A stretch of DNA of 64,000 bases, taken from assembly GCF_905221025.1 (NCBI RefSeq), contig NZ_CAJNBL010000044.1, positions 62,001 to 126,000 on the forward strand, in the 5' to 3' direction. Each line of letters begins with the position of its first letter. The first letter of the stretch is position 1. Of this stretch, positions 50,853-60,842 are shown piece by piece. Under the pieces are notes generated by a model. The model was not told where the DNA came from. It did no database searches and saw only the letters and a list, made by a program, of their open reading frames with translations. A program made the translations under genes and the position numbers. Origin of the DNA: Candidatus Nitrotoga fabula. Its GTDB lineage: Bacteria; Pseudomonadota; Gammaproteobacteria; Burkholderiales; Gallionellaceae.

Positions 50853-51050
50853 CTACCATCGCAATTTCTGAGCTTCTTGAAGAAGGCGATCTAATACAGT
50901 TCGAGGTTGCACCTGCGTTTGACGTGATTGCGCAAAAGCGCTCAGACTCACCACTTTGGACTCATTAAGAACCACACTAGCGACACGTACTGGTGCGGAA
51001 CTGAAATCCAAGTTCATTTGCCGATCATCAGAATTTACGGTCTTTGACAT
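50853..51050 (-). CDS. Small protein encoded directly after the dCTP deaminase
   Basis: 65 residues, not recognised. N-terminal half NLDFSSAPVRVASVVLNE, C-terminal half PRTVLDRLLQEAQKLRW is probably an amphipathic helix. No membrane segment or cysteine motif. Three tandem ATGs occur; the third (51050) is best spaced from GGGAG. It follows the deaminase stop by 36 bp on the same strand and precedes a terminator, so it is probably cotranscribed. A partner or modulator role is inference only. Confidence 0.6.
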   Translation of the reverse strand: MSKTVNSDDRQMNLDFSSAPVRVASVVLNESKVVSLSAFAQSRQTQVQPRTVLDRLLQEAQKLRW

Positions 51051-51086
51051 CATCATCTCCCTAGGCGGTAGTTTAGATTATTACAC

Positions 51087-52745
51087 TTATGACGACAACC
51101 CTCCACCCTCCAACCCTTCGATTACTTTTTTCAAATGCTCGACCACTTTCAACTCATACTGTCTATAGTCATCCAAGTACTCAGGAACCTTTTTTTCTAC
51201 TTCACGTATTTTGATCATGATAGCCTTCCCCGCCTTATCCTTTCTTTCTCCCGAAGGTGTAAACATATTGAGATACTGCCGCGGAGCCACACCTTCAAAA
51301 TGAAGAAACCTCACCTTACGATCACCCGTCGCCCCGGCTTCGCCACCAGCATCAATACCGTCAATAGCAATGGCATCAGAGTGCAAATCTAGCGCTAAAC
51401 TTTTTTCATATGGCTCAAGGTAATAAACAGTTTTTATGCCTGCCGCCACTATGTGCCTAGCACAATTGTGGCACGGAAAAGTATATGTAAATAGCGTACC
51501 GTCTTTAGTACTCCCTGTTCCCTTCAGCGCCAAGGAAACGATCGCGTCCATTTCTGCATGGATAGACCGTGAGAATTCTATCAAGCCACTCAGTCGCGTT
51601 TCCTCATAGGCTTTTTCTGCAATTTTATTTAATAATTCCTCAACATTAATTCCACTCAATGTCTGAACACATCTTTTTTCTTTTTCAGAAAGCTCTGAAA
51701 AATGTTGTCCTAGTTGTTCGCTGAGTACAGCTTTTATATCCTTAAGTAAATTTCTCTTATAGACATCGTTGTGGCAAACACCAGCCTCTAGCTTCACACA
51801 TCGAGCATCGTCCATTCCACTTTCCGGTCCATAAAGTCCGCCACCAGGCCTTGGGACATCATTTCTACCTGTTGAAATAATGGTTCCATCAACATTCATT
51901 ATGGATGCACCTACCTGCCTGGAAAGACAGGCTGAACGCAACCCAGCCGCATAAGCCACATACATCCCATATTCTTCCTTTGTGGGAGATAAGCCATTTG
52001 CGCCATGCATCAGATCTACGAATCGCTTAATCTGAGAACCCAGAGCTTCTGCGTTACTATGATCATTTCTGATAAAAAAGTCTGCCAATTGGAGAGCTTT
52101 GTCCAATTGCTGGCCATTTTTCTCAGGTTGTTTACGATCCCTTTCAATTAGTTCCGAAATTTTGTTAGGCTCCACCCCCTCTGAACGCAATCGGCTTTCA
52201 CGACGAGGAGTAACACTTAGAACACCAAATAAATAAAAAAGGTTTCCATATACAGCTCGTAACAATGCAATCTCTTCCGGATGTTTTAACTGATCAATTA
52301 AGTATGCTGTTCGCTCTGGAAGGAAGTCAGTAACATCATCCGCTTCAGTCCCGATTTTTTCGGTTCTGATTTCAGCAACTCTCAGAATCGCATACTCAGC
52401 CAAAATATCAGCCTGTCTGACTCTTAGTGCATTTCCAGCATCTTGCATTTGTATATATCTCTCAGCTCCAGTATCAGCGGGTTCACCTGTTACAGAGATA
52501 AGCTTTTTAGATATGCACTCTTTTAAGTAATCACTAATTTTGATGTGATGCACTTGGTAGCTAGATGCAGAAAGAATCTCTGTAATACGTTCTTTGACGG
52601 CCTGAATTCCAGAGCCTATTGGTCCTGCGAATGCAATCACGAGCTCTTTAGACTTTCTTTCAGCGATAGCTTCACTGGGGCGCCTCCCAGAAACATCTCC
52701 ACTCCCAATATCTGGGACTATGTTTAATTTTGCTTCAGCTGACAT
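51087..52745 (-). CDS. Anti-phage dCTP deaminase (DCD/AvcD type)
   Basis: 552 residues in two parts. The N-terminal part has a P-loop nucleotide-kinase-like domain (VIAFAGPIGSGIQAVKERI, residues about 36-54). The C-terminal part is a zinc cytidine/dCMP deaminase: HAE at 396-398 and PCHNC at 424-428 give the zinc ligands and the catalytic Glu. This architecture is that of AvcD/anti-phage dCTP deaminases, which convert dC nucleotides to dU forms and starve phage of dCTP on infection. Base composition is more AT-rich than neighbouring housekeeping genes, suggesting acquisition. Normal dCMP deaminases are about 150 residues and lack the N-terminal domain. Confidence 0.88.
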   Translation of the reverse strand: MSAEAKLNIVPDIGSGDVSGRRPSEAIAERKSKELVIAFAGPIGSGIQAVKERITEILSASSYQVHHIKISDYLKECISKKLISVTGEPADTGAERYIQMQDAGNALRVRQADILAEYAILRVAEIRTEKIGTEADDVTDFLPERTAYLIDQLKHPEEIALLRAVYGNLFYLFGVLSVTPRRESRLRSEGVEPNKISELIERDRKQPEKNGQQLDKALQLADFFIRNDHSNAEALGSQIKRFVDLMHGANGLSPTKEEYGMYVAYAAGLRSACLSRQVGASIMNVDGTIISTGRNDVPRPGGGLYGPESGMDDARCVKLEAGVCHNDVYKRNLLKDIKAVLSEQLGQHFSELSEKEKRCVQTLSGINVEELLNKIAEKAYEETRLSGLIEFSRSIHAEMDAIVSLALKGTGSTKDGTLFTYTFPCHNCARHIVAAGIKTVYYLEPYEKSLALDLHSDAIAIDGIDAGGEAGATGDRKVRFLHFEGVAPRQYLNMFTPSGERKDKAGKAIMIKIREVEKKVPEYLDDYRQYELKVVEHLKKVIEGLEGGGLSS

Positions 52746-52847
52746 ACATGAATTCCTTTTTACGTAATCCTTGCATTGACAAGAACCATATAAAACCGCC
52801 TCTGAACGCAGGTTTTGCAGAGACTAAAAAATAGACATTGCTGGCTT

Positions 52848-53018
52848 TTACCCACCCAACTCTAACAAATCTATATTCTTACCAGACTTGAGAATTTCGT
52901 AGATCAATGCGGTGAATGGGGCCAAAGCCTGTTGGTCCTGCTTAAGCAGATGCTCTGCTTGGGCTTGATGCGATAACCTATCGTGCAGATTATAGGACTC
53001 AAAAAAAGTGCCAACAAT
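52848..53018 (-). other. Unannotated open frame (or RNA) upstream of the deaminase
   Basis: A frame of about 57 codons, ending with TAA at 52848-52850, reads in natural-looking protein (LSHQAQAEHLLKQDQQALAP, ILKSGKNIDLLELGG). No ATG, GTG or well-placed TTG start exists in frame; CTG at 52988 is the best candidate. It begins right after the ssb terminator and ends about 100 bp before the deaminase start. It may be a gene remnant, a small gene with an odd start, or part of an AvcI-like RNA, which in Vibrio lies upstream of avcD. Confidence 0.35.
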
Positions 53019-53056
53019 AAAAAACCCCGATCACTCCTTGAGTGGTTGGGGTTTTG
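53019..53056. terminator. Intrinsic terminator after ssb
   Basis: Arms AAAACCCC..CACT and AGTG..GGGGTTTT pair around CCTTG. The minus-strand T run follows the hairpin about 27 bp after the ssb stop. Symmetrical enough to work on both strands. Confidence 0.8.
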
Positions 53057-53082
53057 TTTACATTATTAAATAATGATACCCG

Positions 53083-53541
53083 CTAGAAAGGAATATCATC
53101 ATCAAAGTTATCGAAGCCGCTACTTCTGGCTGGGGCGGATTTACTGTCAGCGGGCGCACTGTTCTGCGCAGAAGCAGCTGGCCTGTCTGTCGATTCGTAG
53201 CTGCCGCCGCCGGATTTACCCGATAGCATCTGCATTTCGCCGACGATGATATCGGTGGTATAGCGATCCTTGCCGTCCTTATCCTGCCATTTGCGCGTGG
53301 AAAGCTTGCCTTCCACATAAATCATCGAGCCTTTTTTCAGGTATTCCCCGGCAATTTCGGCCAGGCGGCGATAGAAGGTCAGGTTGTGCCACTCGGTTTT
53401 TTCCTGTTTCTCGCCGCTTTTGTCCTTCCAGGTTTCTGACGTTGCCAGCGTGGCATTCGTCACTGCTTCACCATTGGGCATATACCGTGTTTCCGGATCC
53501 TTGCCCAGCCTACCCACCAAAATCACCTTGTTGACCGACAT
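53083..53541 (-). CDS. ssb: Single-stranded DNA-binding protein
   Basis: 152 residues. OB fold begins [20 protein letters not shown], with [20 protein letters not shown] and [18 protein letters not shown]; a Gly/Ser/Ala linker leads to the acidic tip FDDDIPF that recruits partner proteins. One bp after the MFS gene stop, so it may share a transcript with it. Confidence 0.98.
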   Translation of the reverse strand: MSVNKVILVGRLGKDPETRYMPNGEAVTNATLATSETWKDKSGEKQEKTEWHNLTFYRRLAEIAGEYLKKGSMIYVEGKLSTRKWQDKDGKDRYTTDIIVGEMQMLSGKSGGGSYESTDRPAASAQNSAPADSKSAPARSSGFDNFDDDIPF

Positions 53542-53542
53542 G

Positions 53543-54922
53543 TCATTCCCCTTTCACTAAATGATGAACTCCAGCCTCGTCAAAGCCGCTCATATCCACT
53601 TTCAGGCAGGCCATACGTTCATCTGGCACCACCAGTGCTTCCCGTACTCCCGGCAGTTGTGACAGCCGCTGCTGCAGGGCAGCCCCCGCTTTCGCATCCA
53701 TGTCGGACAACGGGTACATTTTGGTTCGCACCGCTGCTGGCGGGTTCATGGTGCTGGCCACCAACAACCACAGCAGCAGCAGACCTGCGGCAAACGCAAA
53801 TACGGCATCCCCACCGAAATTCTGTAATAGAAAACCTCCGGCAAACGCACCGGAAAATGCACCAAGGAATTGTACACTGCTGTATATGCCCATCGCCGTA
53901 CCCTTGGCTGCCAGAGGTGCGATCTTGCTGATCATGGAAGGCAGTGTCGCTTCCAGCACATTAAATGCGACAAAAAACAATAACAGAGAAAACACCACCC
54001 CCCATATGCTGCCCTGCGTCAGCATCAATGATAATTGTCCACATGTTGCCAGTGCAATGGAACCTATGAACACCTGCTTCATTTTTGCCTTTTTTTCGGC
54101 CACGATAATAGGCGGCACCATCAGTACAAAAGCCAGCAGCATCACCGGCAGGTACACCTGCCAGTGACGCGCAACATCCAGTCCGTTATTTTTAAGCACG
54201 AATGGAACCTGCATAAATACCGACATGAGGATCGCGTGCAAAGAAAAAATACCAAAATCCAACCGCAGCAAATCCCTGTTGCGCAGCACCTCACCAAATT
54301 GCTTGCGACTTGCGCCGGAACCGGAATGGAAGCGCGTAATGGCTGGATTGGGAATAAGATACGCCACAAACAGCACGGCCAACAGGGCCAGTGCACCCGT
54401 CAATACAAAAATTCCTGGCACGTCGATTGCCTGGTATAGCACCGGTGCCAGCACCAAGGAAATGGAAAAGGTAATCCCAATGGTAATGCCGATCATCGCC
54501 ATGGCTTTCGTGCGCACTTCCTCGCGCGTCAGGTCGGCCGTCAACGCCATCACGGCGGCATTGATCGCGCCTGCACCCTGAATTGCGCGCCCGGCAATGA
54601 TCCAATAAATATTTTCCGCAGAAGCAGCCAGGAAGCTTCCGATCGCGAACAGCAGCAGCCCCGCATAAATCACCGGTTTACGGCCGTAACGATCGGACAT
54701 CCAGCCAGCCGGGATCTGCAGCACTGCCTGCGTCAGGCCGTAGGCGCCCAGGGCAATGCCGATCAAAAGAGGGTTTTCTCCTCCGGGCAATCGTTCGGAT
54801 GCGTACAGTGCCAGTATCGGCAGGATAATGAACAGTCCCAGCATACGCAAACCGTAAATGGCGGCCAGGCCCATGCTGGCGCGGCGCTCAATTGGCGTCA
54901 TTGAATCAGGAGAGTGTTCCAT
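53543..54922 (-). CDS. MFS transporter, YajR-like
   Basis: 459 residues: 12 predicted helices with the MFS motif [21 protein letters not shown], then a soluble C-terminal domain of about 65 residues ([20 protein letters not shown]), like the ferredoxin-fold YAM domain of YajR. Substrate unknown. The frame is open to 55120 but ATG 54922 (MEHSPDSM) fits the family and avoids overlapping uvrA. Divergent from uvrA with 67 bp between the starts. Confidence 0.88.
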   Translation of the reverse strand: MEHSPDSMTPIERRASMGLAAIYGLRMLGLFIILPILALYASERLPGGENPLLIGIALGAYGLTQAVLQIPAGWMSDRYGRKPVIYAGLLLFAIGSFLAASAENIYWIIAGRAIQGAGAINAAVMALTADLTREEVRTKAMAMIGITIGITFSISLVLAPVLYQAIDVPGIFVLTGALALLAVLFVAYLIPNPAITRFHSGSGASRKQFGEVLRNRDLLRLDFGIFSLHAILMSVFMQVPFVLKNNGLDVARHWQVYLPVMLLAFVLMVPPIIVAEKKAKMKQVFIGSIALATCGQLSLMLTQGSIWGVVFSLLLFFVAFNVLEATLPSMISKIAPLAAKGTAMGIYSSVQFLGAFSGAFAGGFLLQNFGGDAVFAFAAGLLLLWLLVASTMNPPAAVRTKMYPLSDMDAKAGAALQQRLSQLPGVREALVVPDERMACLKVDMSGFDEAGVHHLVKGE

Positions 54923-54989
54923 ATTGAAGTTTTGGATGCGCAAGAAATCGCGTATATTATCAGGTTTGGCGCAACCAACGGTAACCGGC

Positions 54990-57803
54990 ATGGACAGCAT
55001 TAAAATACGTGGCGCACGCACGCACAATCTAAAAAATATCAGCCTCGATTTGCCGCGCAACCAGCTTGTAGTCATCACAGGATTGTCCGGCTCCGGCAAG
55101 TCGTCCCTTGCATTTGACACATTATATGCAGAAGGACAAAGGCGTTATGTCGAATCGCTCTCCGCCTATGCACGCCAGTTTCTGCAGCTCATGGCCAAGC
55201 CTGACGTGGACCTGATCGAAGGACTGTCTCCCGCCATTGCCATTGAGCAAAAGGCTACCTCGCACAACCCGCGCTCCACTGTCGGCACGGTAACGGAAAT
55301 TCATGACTACCTGCGCCTGCTGTTTGCTCGAGCGGGGGCTCCCTATTGCCCGCAGCATGACCTGGAGTTGCAGGCCCAAAGCGTTGGACAAATGGTGGAC
55401 CAGGTGCTGCGGCTGCCGCAGGATACCCGGATCATGATTCTTTCGCCGCTGCTCACCGATCGCAAGGGAGAGCAGCTCGACCTGTTTGATGAATTGCGCG
55501 CGCAGGGATTCATACGGCTGCGCGTAAATGGCACGGTCTATGAGATCGACAAGCTGCCCACTCTGGCAAAGAACAAAAAACACACAATTGAAATCGTGGT
55601 GGATCGGCTGAAAGTCAGCGCAGACCATCAGCAGCGGCTGGCGGAGTCATTCGAAACCGCATTGCGCCATGCAGAGGGCCGCGCCCTGGCAGTTGAAATG
55701 GACAGCGGGAAGGAACACCTTTTTTCCGCTAAATTTTCTTGCCCCATCTGCAACTATTCATTGCAGGAACTGGAACCGCGCTTGTTTTCCTTCAATAACC
55801 CGATGGGTGCGTGCCCGAAATGTAACGGACTGGGTAGCATCCACTTTTTCGATCCCAAACGGATTGTGGCTTTTCCGCAGCTTTCGCTGAGTTCCGGAGC
55901 GATCAAGGGCTGGGACCGGCGCAACCAGTTTTACTACCAGATGCTGGACAGCCTGGCCCGACATTATGATTTCGATCTGGAGCGCCCGTTTGAAAGTCTG
56001 AGCGATACAATCCAGCAGATTATTTTATACGGCAGCGGCAAGGAAGAAGTTCCATTCCGCTATCTCAACGAGCGCGGTAAGCCTGCGCTGCGCGAACATC
56101 CATTCGAGGGCATCGTTAACAACCTGGAGCGACGCTATCAGGAAACCACTTCCCCTGCCGTGCGCGAGGAACTAGCAAAATATCTCAATACCTGTGTCTG
56201 CCCTGAATGCAAAGGTACGAGGCTGCGTCTCGAAGCACGCAATGTCCGAATCGCAGAGTATGCCATTTATGAACTCAGCGCGTTACCGCTGAAACATGCG
56301 CTTCATTTTTTCCAGCAGGTGAAACTTCCCGGCCACAAGCACGCCATAGCAGAAAGGATCCTTCAGGAAATTGCCAGCCGCCTGACTTTCCTGAACAACG
56401 TCGGGCTTGAGTATTTATCATTGGACCGTTCGGCAGACACCCTGTCGGGTGGCGAATCACAGCGCATCCGGCTGGCATCGCAAATCGGCTCCGGCCTTAC
56501 CGGCGTGATGTATGTCCTGGATGAGCCTTCCATCGGCCTCCATCAGCGTGACAATGACCGATTGCTGGACACGCTGAAACGGCTGCGCGACATGGGCAAC
56601 AGCGTCATCGTGGTAGAACATGACTCGGATGCCATTCAGGCAGCCGACCACGTAGTGGACATGGGGCCCGGCGCAGGCGAACACGGAGGCACAGTCATCG
56701 CCCAGGGCACGCCGCAGGAAGTGGCTGACAACCTGCAGTCCCTGACTGGAGATTATCTGTCTGGGCGGCGCAGTATCACAATTCCCGAACGCTATCTCCC
56801 CCCCAATCCGGAGCGCAGGCTGCAAATTCAAGGGGCGTGCGGCAATAACCTGAAACAGGTTACGCTTAATTTGCCCGTCGGACTGCTGGTATGCGTGACA
56901 GGGGTGTCCGGTTCCGGCAAATCCACACTGGTAAATGACACGCTCTATCATGCAGCCGCACAGCACCTGTATGGCAGCATCACTGAACCTGCCCCATATG
57001 CAAGAATCGAAGGGCTGGAGTTTTTTGACAAGGTCATCAACGTGGATCAGTCCCCCATCGGGCGCACCCCACGTTCCAACCCCGCCACCTACACCGGTCT
57101 GTTTACGCCGATCCGCGAACTGTTCTCCAGCGTGCCGCAGGCACGGGAACGCGGCTATGGGCCTGGGCGCTTTTCATTCAACGTCAAAGGTGGCCGCTGC
57201 GAATCCTGCCAGGGCGATGGGGTCATCAAGGTCGAGATGCATTTTCTGCCCGACCTCTATGTACCATGCGATTTATGCCATAGCATGCGCTACAACCGGG
57301 AAACACTGGAAATACAATATAAAGGACGAAACATACACCAGGTTCTACAAATGACTGTAGAACATGCATATGAGTTTTTCAAGCCGGTTCCCATCATAGC
57401 GCGCAAACTGCAAACCATGCTGGATGTGGGCCTCGGCTACATCACGCTGGGGCAAAGCGCCACCACCCTGTCTGGCGGAGAAGCCCAGCGCATTAAGTTG
57501 TCCCTGGAGCTTTCCAAGCGCGATACCGGGCGCACGCTGTACATCCTGGATGAGCCAACGACCGGGCTGCATTTTCATGACATCTCGATGCTGTTGAAAG
57601 TTATACAAAAACTGCGCGACCAGGGAAACACCATAGTGGTCATAGAGCACAATCTCGACGTGATCAAGACCGCAGACTGGATCATTGACCTTGGACCTGA
57701 AGGCGGGGAGGGTGGCGGGCAGATCATTGCAGAAGGCTCCCCGGTAGAGATCGCTGCAAACCCGAAAAGCATTACTGGTCATTACCTGAAACAGCTCATG
57801 TAA
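54990..57803 (+). CDS. uvrA: UvrA, excinuclease ABC subunit A
   Basis: 937 residues; damage-sensing ABC ATPase of nucleotide excision repair. Two Walker A sites ([15 protein letters not shown] and [15 protein letters not shown]), two signatures ([14 protein letters not shown] and [14 protein letters not shown]), and zinc modules CPICN...CPKCN and CESCQ...CDLC. ATG 54990 ([14 protein letters not shown]) is the family start; an open frame to 54858 overlaps the MFS gene. No clear LexA box was seen in the 67-bp divergent gap. Confidence 0.98.
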   Translation: MDSIKIRGARTHNLKNISLDLPRNQLVVITGLSGSGKSSLAFDTLYAEGQRRYVESLSAYARQFLQLMAKPDVDLIEGLSPAIAIEQKATSHNPRSTVGTVTEIHDYLRLLFARAGAPYCPQHDLELQAQSVGQMVDQVLRLPQDTRIMILSPLLTDRKGEQLDLFDELRAQGFIRLRVNGTVYEIDKLPTLAKNKKHTIEIVVDRLKVSADHQQRLAESFETALRHAEGRALAVEMDSGKEHLFSAKFSCPICNYSLQELEPRLFSFNNPMGACPKCNGLGSIHFFDPKRIVAFPQLSLSSGAIKGWDRRNQFYYQMLDSLARHYDFDLERPFESLSDTIQQIILYGSGKEEVPFRYLNERGKPALREHPFEGIVNNLERRYQETTSPAVREELAKYLNTCVCPECKGTRLRLEARNVRIAEYAIYELSALPLKHALHFFQQVKLPGHKHAIAERILQEIASRLTFLNNVGLEYLSLDRSADTLSGGESQRIRLASQIGSGLTGVMYVLDEPSIGLHQRDNDRLLDTLKRLRDMGNSVIVVEHDSDAIQAADHVVDMGPGAGEHGGTVIAQGTPQEVADNLQSLTGDYLSGRRSITIPERYLPPNPERRLQIQGACGNNLKQVTLNLPVGLLVCVTGVSGSGKSTLVNDTLYHAAAQHLYGSITEPAPYARIEGLEFFDKVINVDQSPIGRTPRSNPATYTGLFTPIRELFSSVPQARERGYGPGRFSFNVKGGRCESCQGDGVIKVEMHFLPDLYVPCDLCHSMRYNRETLEIQYKGRNIHQVLQMTVEHAYEFFKPVPIIARKLQTMLDVGLGYITLGQSATTLSGGEAQRIKLSLELSKRDTGRTLYILDEPTTGLHFHDISMLLKVIQKLRDQGNTIVVIEHNLDVIKTADWIIDLGPEGGEGGGQIIAEGSPVEIAANPKSITGHYLKQLM

Positions 57804-58177
57804 GGATGCCTGGATACCAGAAACCGATTCCATCCGCGAACAGGCTCGCATATTAAGGCTGGCATGTTGGAAACACCGGTCGCAACAACCCGGAAAATCA
57901 ATTAATTCAAATATATATCAGCATGTTACGAAACCATAAAGGAGGATTGTTTAAGCCTGCATGGAAAGCATGCAAACAATCCTGAAAAAGGCATTTTACA
58001 ACCTCTCGAAAAGGGCATATTATTGTCCATGGTCAAGGTAAAAAACTATAAATATTTTTTGCAATTGTCACTAATATTATGTTACCCTGCCTCAGCTGTT
58101 AGAAGTTATTAGGAGCCCCCGCGGACGGTACGAGTGGGTTTATCTTTTTTATTTATTTACTTAGAGGAGTAATAATT
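57804..58177. other. Long leader region ahead of the secreted-protein gene
   Basis: About 370 bp between uvrA and the gene at 58178. It holds an interrupted inverted repeat: GGATTGTTT (57944-57952) with AAACAATCC (57974-57982), and an inner GCATG/CATGC pair. It has no T tract, so it is not a typical terminator. The end of the region carries a strong ribosome site (GAGGAG) 9 bp before the ATG. Confidence 0.5.
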
Positions 58178-59128
58178 ATGCGCAGAGTTAACTCACTGGC
58201 ACTACTGCTTGCAATTAGTTCCCCGGCAGCCATGGCATATGACGGCCCGCATTCCGAATATAATTTTCTTCCACCCCAAGGCTCGTTTGCCCCAGATCCT
58301 CAAGCTGGTAATCTGCACCCAGAAAGACAAGTAGGCATTCCAGGCAACTACCCACCCGGCGGCGGCGATGCCACCCATCCATATCAGTTTGAAACACAAG
58401 GCCAGTTCAACATCGGCAAACATCACAACGACCAGTGGCAACGGGAAGATGGCGGCGCGGGTCAAGCTAGCTATCATGGCAAACAGCCAACCAAGTTTAC
58501 CCCAGACTTCAAGACCATGGTTCCATATGTAGGTGGAAAGCCTATCTATGACGAGAACTTTGATGAAAAGTGGGCTGGTCCAAGAAATGATGGCACAGGC
58601 GGCTGTGTGGCGAGTGCGGCTCCTTATTGCGTCGCTCCGGTAGAAACAGGCCTGGGTTACACAAAGGCGGAGACAGCCCCAAGCAAGACCTTCCAAAAGC
58701 AATATTTCGTTAACGCCGACGGCCCTAGAGGTCAAGGTACCACGGTGTCCATGAATGTAGTTGCAGAAAATTCCGACAAGAACGAGACTCAAAGACCTGC
58801 TAAGATCAGACTGCAATATGCAATCGTTCCAGGTGGAAACTTTGTAGATACAACTCGTCAGCCACAAAATGCAGGCTACACCAAATTGGCTCCAGAAGGA
58901 ACCTATCGTTATCAATCCCCAACCATCATCTATAATGATGAACACGGGCATCTGTATATTGATGGCAAGCACTTCTCCGGAATCCATCTGCTGAATGGCA
59001 GCTATGGCTTTACCGTTGGTCTGGACCTGCTGACCCCAGGAAAGCACGACATCTGTATCAAGATTGTGGATGAATTCCATGAGCCAGTTCCTCTGGGAAC
59101 CCAGGCTTGTGTCGCAGTAACTGTATAA
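58178..59128 (+). CDS. Secreted protein of unknown function, Cys/His-containing
   Basis: 316 residues, not recognised. Signal peptide to about residue 20 (LLAISSPAAMA). The first half is rich in Gly, Pro and His (PGNYPPGGGDATHPYQF, IGKHHNDQWQRED); the second half ends in a beta-type domain HLYIDGKHFSGIH, LTPGKHDICIKIVDEF, LGTQACVAVTV. Four cysteines remain in the mature protein, two in that last domain. The end resembles DUF4399-like domains and the protein at 59603. Strong ribosome site, long leader and an own terminator suggest high expression; proline codons are mostly CCA, unlike neighbours. Confidence 0.75.
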   Translation: MRRVNSLALLLAISSPAAMAYDGPHSEYNFLPPQGSFAPDPQAGNLHPERQVGIPGNYPPGGGDATHPYQFETQGQFNIGKHHNDQWQREDGGAGQASYHGKQPTKFTPDFKTMVPYVGGKPIYDENFDEKWAGPRNDGTGGCVASAAPYCVAPVETGLGYTKAETAPSKTFQKQYFVNADGPRGQGTTVSMNVVAENSDKNETQRPAKIRLQYAIVPGGNFVDTTRQPQNAGYTKLAPEGTYRYQSPTIIYNDEHGHLYIDGKHFSGIHLLNGSYGFTVGLDLLTPGKHDICIKIVDEFHEPVPLGTQACVAVTV

Positions 59129-59187
59129 ACGGCACTTGTAGAAACTTAAACTATACCGTCCGTATAGAGTAAGTAAGTTGCCCGAAG

Positions 59188-59225
59188 ATCAGTACCGTTG
59201 CAAGATTGAACGGTACTGATTTTTG
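59188..59225 (+). terminator. Intrinsic terminator of the secreted-protein gene
   Basis: Arms ATCAGTACCGTT and AACGGTACTGAT form a perfect 12-bp stem around GCAAGATTG, followed by TTTT. Located 60 bp after the stop. Confidence 0.9.
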
Positions 59226-59287
59226 ATTAAACGGATTACTTTACCTTAGTCTTCTTATCAGCACGTTGTAAACAAGATTTCATGGAT

Positions 59288-59319
59288 AAAAGGCCAGATT
59301 TTCAAATCTGGCCTTTTTC
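59288..59319 (+). terminator. Second intrinsic terminator
   Basis: Arms AAAGGCCAGATTT and AAATCTGGCCTTT pair with a tiny loop and run into TTTT. It lies 70 bp beyond the first; tandem terminators fit a strongly transcribed upstream gene. The stretch from 59320 to 59602 has no gene I would call; a frame at 59282-59488 runs through this hairpin and is rejected. Confidence 0.8.
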
Positions 59320-59602
59320 TATTGATATGCTGCTTACTGGCTGCACAAAGTATTCTTCAAAAATAAAGTCTAACAACCTAATGTGGATACTCCACTATCA
59401 CGAAAGACGCACGGACAGAATTGGTCAACTTAACTATCGGATGCAAAATAGCTCCGTTAACAAGCTTCAAAAAGAAGTGAAACCATGAAAGAGTAGCCGA
59501 TCGCAGCAACATAGCAAACAAAAGCGGAATTCTGATCTCGAAACATGGTACATTTACATGGAAAAAATCGCAAAGAAATTTATCTACACAAGGAAACCAG
59601 AT

Positions 59603-59944
59603 ATGCGTACTCTAGGTCATGTTGCAATCCTGATGGCTTTTGCATGTAATCTACCACATGCCATGGCTGAAGAAGCTTCCGTGTCCATAACCGCCCCAGC
59701 AAATGGCTCCACAGTAGCTGCAAACGATAAAATCAACGTAGAATACCGAGTAACCCCAGGTTCAAAGGGCGACCATGTACACTTATATGTAGATGACAAG
59801 GAGATCGCGGTTTTGCGAAAAAAACAAGGAATCCATGCAATCGAACCAATGAGCGTTGGCAAGCATGCGATTTGCATCAAAATTGTAAACAAAGCACATA
59901 CTCCTATCGGAATACAGGCTTGCACAAATATCTCAGTCCAGTAG
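59603..59944 (+). CDS. Small secreted protein related to the C-terminus of the 58178 protein
   Basis: 113 residues: signal peptide (VAILMAFACNLPHAMA), then a domain starting VSITAPANGSTVAANDKINV. The end HVHLYVDDKEIAVL, VGKHAICIKIVNKAHTP, IGIQACTNISV matches the last 65 residues of the protein at 58178 in order and in its Cys pair. The layout resembles DUF4399-like periplasmic domains. ATG 59603 is preferred over 59558, as AAGGA precedes it and the signal peptide then starts normally. Function unknown. Confidence 0.72.
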   Translation: MRTLGHVAILMAFACNLPHAMAEEASVSITAPANGSTVAANDKINVEYRVTPGSKGDHVHLYVDDKEIAVLRKKQGIHAIEPMSVGKHAICIKIVNKAHTPIGIQACTNISVQ

Positions 59945-59956
59945 TGGCATACTGAT

Positions 59957-60364
59957 GTGGAAAATTTGGCTTATACGATCGTTCAGGTTGTACATAATTT
60001 TGGCGCTGTTGCCGTTGCAGGTGGCTCAATTTTTGCACTATTCCCAATAACTCAACATTCCAACGTACAACGACAGCTAGCCTTGATTGTAGGAGCGGGG
60101 TGGCTTGTGCAAGGGATGAGCGGACTGGGGTTCGCTGTAACCAGCTATTATTTTTATAATACCTTTCCTGAATTGGATAGATCAGCTCAGGCAGCCTTAT
60201 TCATCAAGATCATCTGCGCCAGTTCCGGCTTGATAGTGGCAACAAAAATATACAGACGGCTGGTTAACCAACCTTTCCGTAGCAGGAAGGCAGATTGGGG
60301 TATTCTTGTTGTCTTCGGCGCCACTTCCTTGATATGTGCCGCCATTTTACGCTGGTACTCCTGA
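59957..60364 (+). CDS. Small four-helix membrane protein
   Basis: 135 residues, four predicted membrane helices: about 8-28 (VHNFGAVAVAGGSIFALF), 40-64, 78-97 (AALFIKIICASSGLIVATKI), 110-130. His13 near the first helix could bind metal or haem, as in CopD-like proteins, but no family is recognised. It starts with GTG 12 bp after the preceding gene stop and without a clear ribosome site, so translation may be coupled to it. Confidence 0.65.
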   Translation: MENLAYTIVQVVHNFGAVAVAGGSIFALFPITQHSNVQRQLALIVGAGWLVQGMSGLGFAVTSYYFYNTFPELDRSAQAALFIKIICASSGLIVATKIYRRLVNQPFRSRKADWGILVVFGATSLICAAILRWYS

Positions 60365-60383
60365 ACAAAGTACAGTAAATGAA

Positions 60384-60420
60384 ATAAATAAGGCAGGTTG
60401 AAACCTGCCTTATTTATTTA
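60384..60420. terminator. Bidirectional terminator between 59957 gene and rplQ
   Basis: Arms AAATAAGGCAGGTT and AACCTGCCTTATTT pair perfectly around GA, with AT-rich tails on both sides. It lies between convergent genes and can end both transcripts. Confidence 0.88.
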
Positions 60421-60446
60421 GGTTGAAATGCACTACTGAAGTATCG

Positions 60447-60830
60447 CTATTCTTCTAACGGTTGAGTATCCTCAGGTCGGTCCAGAAGTTCGATCAAAGC
60501 CATAGGTGCATTGTCTCCCTTTCGAAATCCATATTTGAGAATACGGGAATAACCTCCATTACGGGTTGCATAACGAGGACCCAGTTCATTAAAAAGCTTA
60601 GTCACCATTTCACGATCACGAAGACGAGAAAAGGCAAGACGGCGATTCGCAAGAGACGCATTTTTTCCCAGTGTAAGAATAGGCTCAACGATGCGACGCA
60701 GCTCTTTGGCCTTGGGTAAAGTTGTCTTAATAGCTTCATGACGCAGCAGGGAGGTAGTCATGTTACGCAACATTGCCAATCTATGGCTGCTTGTGCGGTT
60801 CAACTTTCGTAATCCTAAACGATGGCGCAT
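60447..60830 (-). CDS. rplQ: Ribosomal protein bL17
   Basis: 127 residues beginning [20 protein letters not shown] with [19 protein letters not shown], the universal L17 pattern; it ends with a short acidic tail. Located near the exit of the large subunit. Last gene of the rpsM-rpsK-rpsD-rpoA-rplQ operon; followed by a terminator. Confidence 0.98.
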   Translation of the reverse strand: MRHRLGLRKLNRTSSHRLAMLRNMTTSLLRHEAIKTTLPKAKELRRIVEPILTLGKNASLANRRLAFSRLRDREMVTKLFNELGPRYATRNGGYSRILKYGFRKGDNAPMALIELLDRPEDTQPLEE

Positions 60831-60842
60831 AATTATCCTTTC

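Noticed and set aside
54923-54989. Possible LexA/SOS box between the MFS gene and uvrA
   Set aside because: No CTG-N10-CAG type palindrome is present in the gap.
58202-59080. 292-codon minus-strand frame opposite the secreted-protein gene
   Set aside because: The plus-strand gene has a signal peptide, a strong ribosome site and a terminator; the minus frame has none of these.
59282-59488. 68-codon plus-strand frame
   Set aside because: Begins at and runs through a strong terminator hairpin; no similarity recognised.
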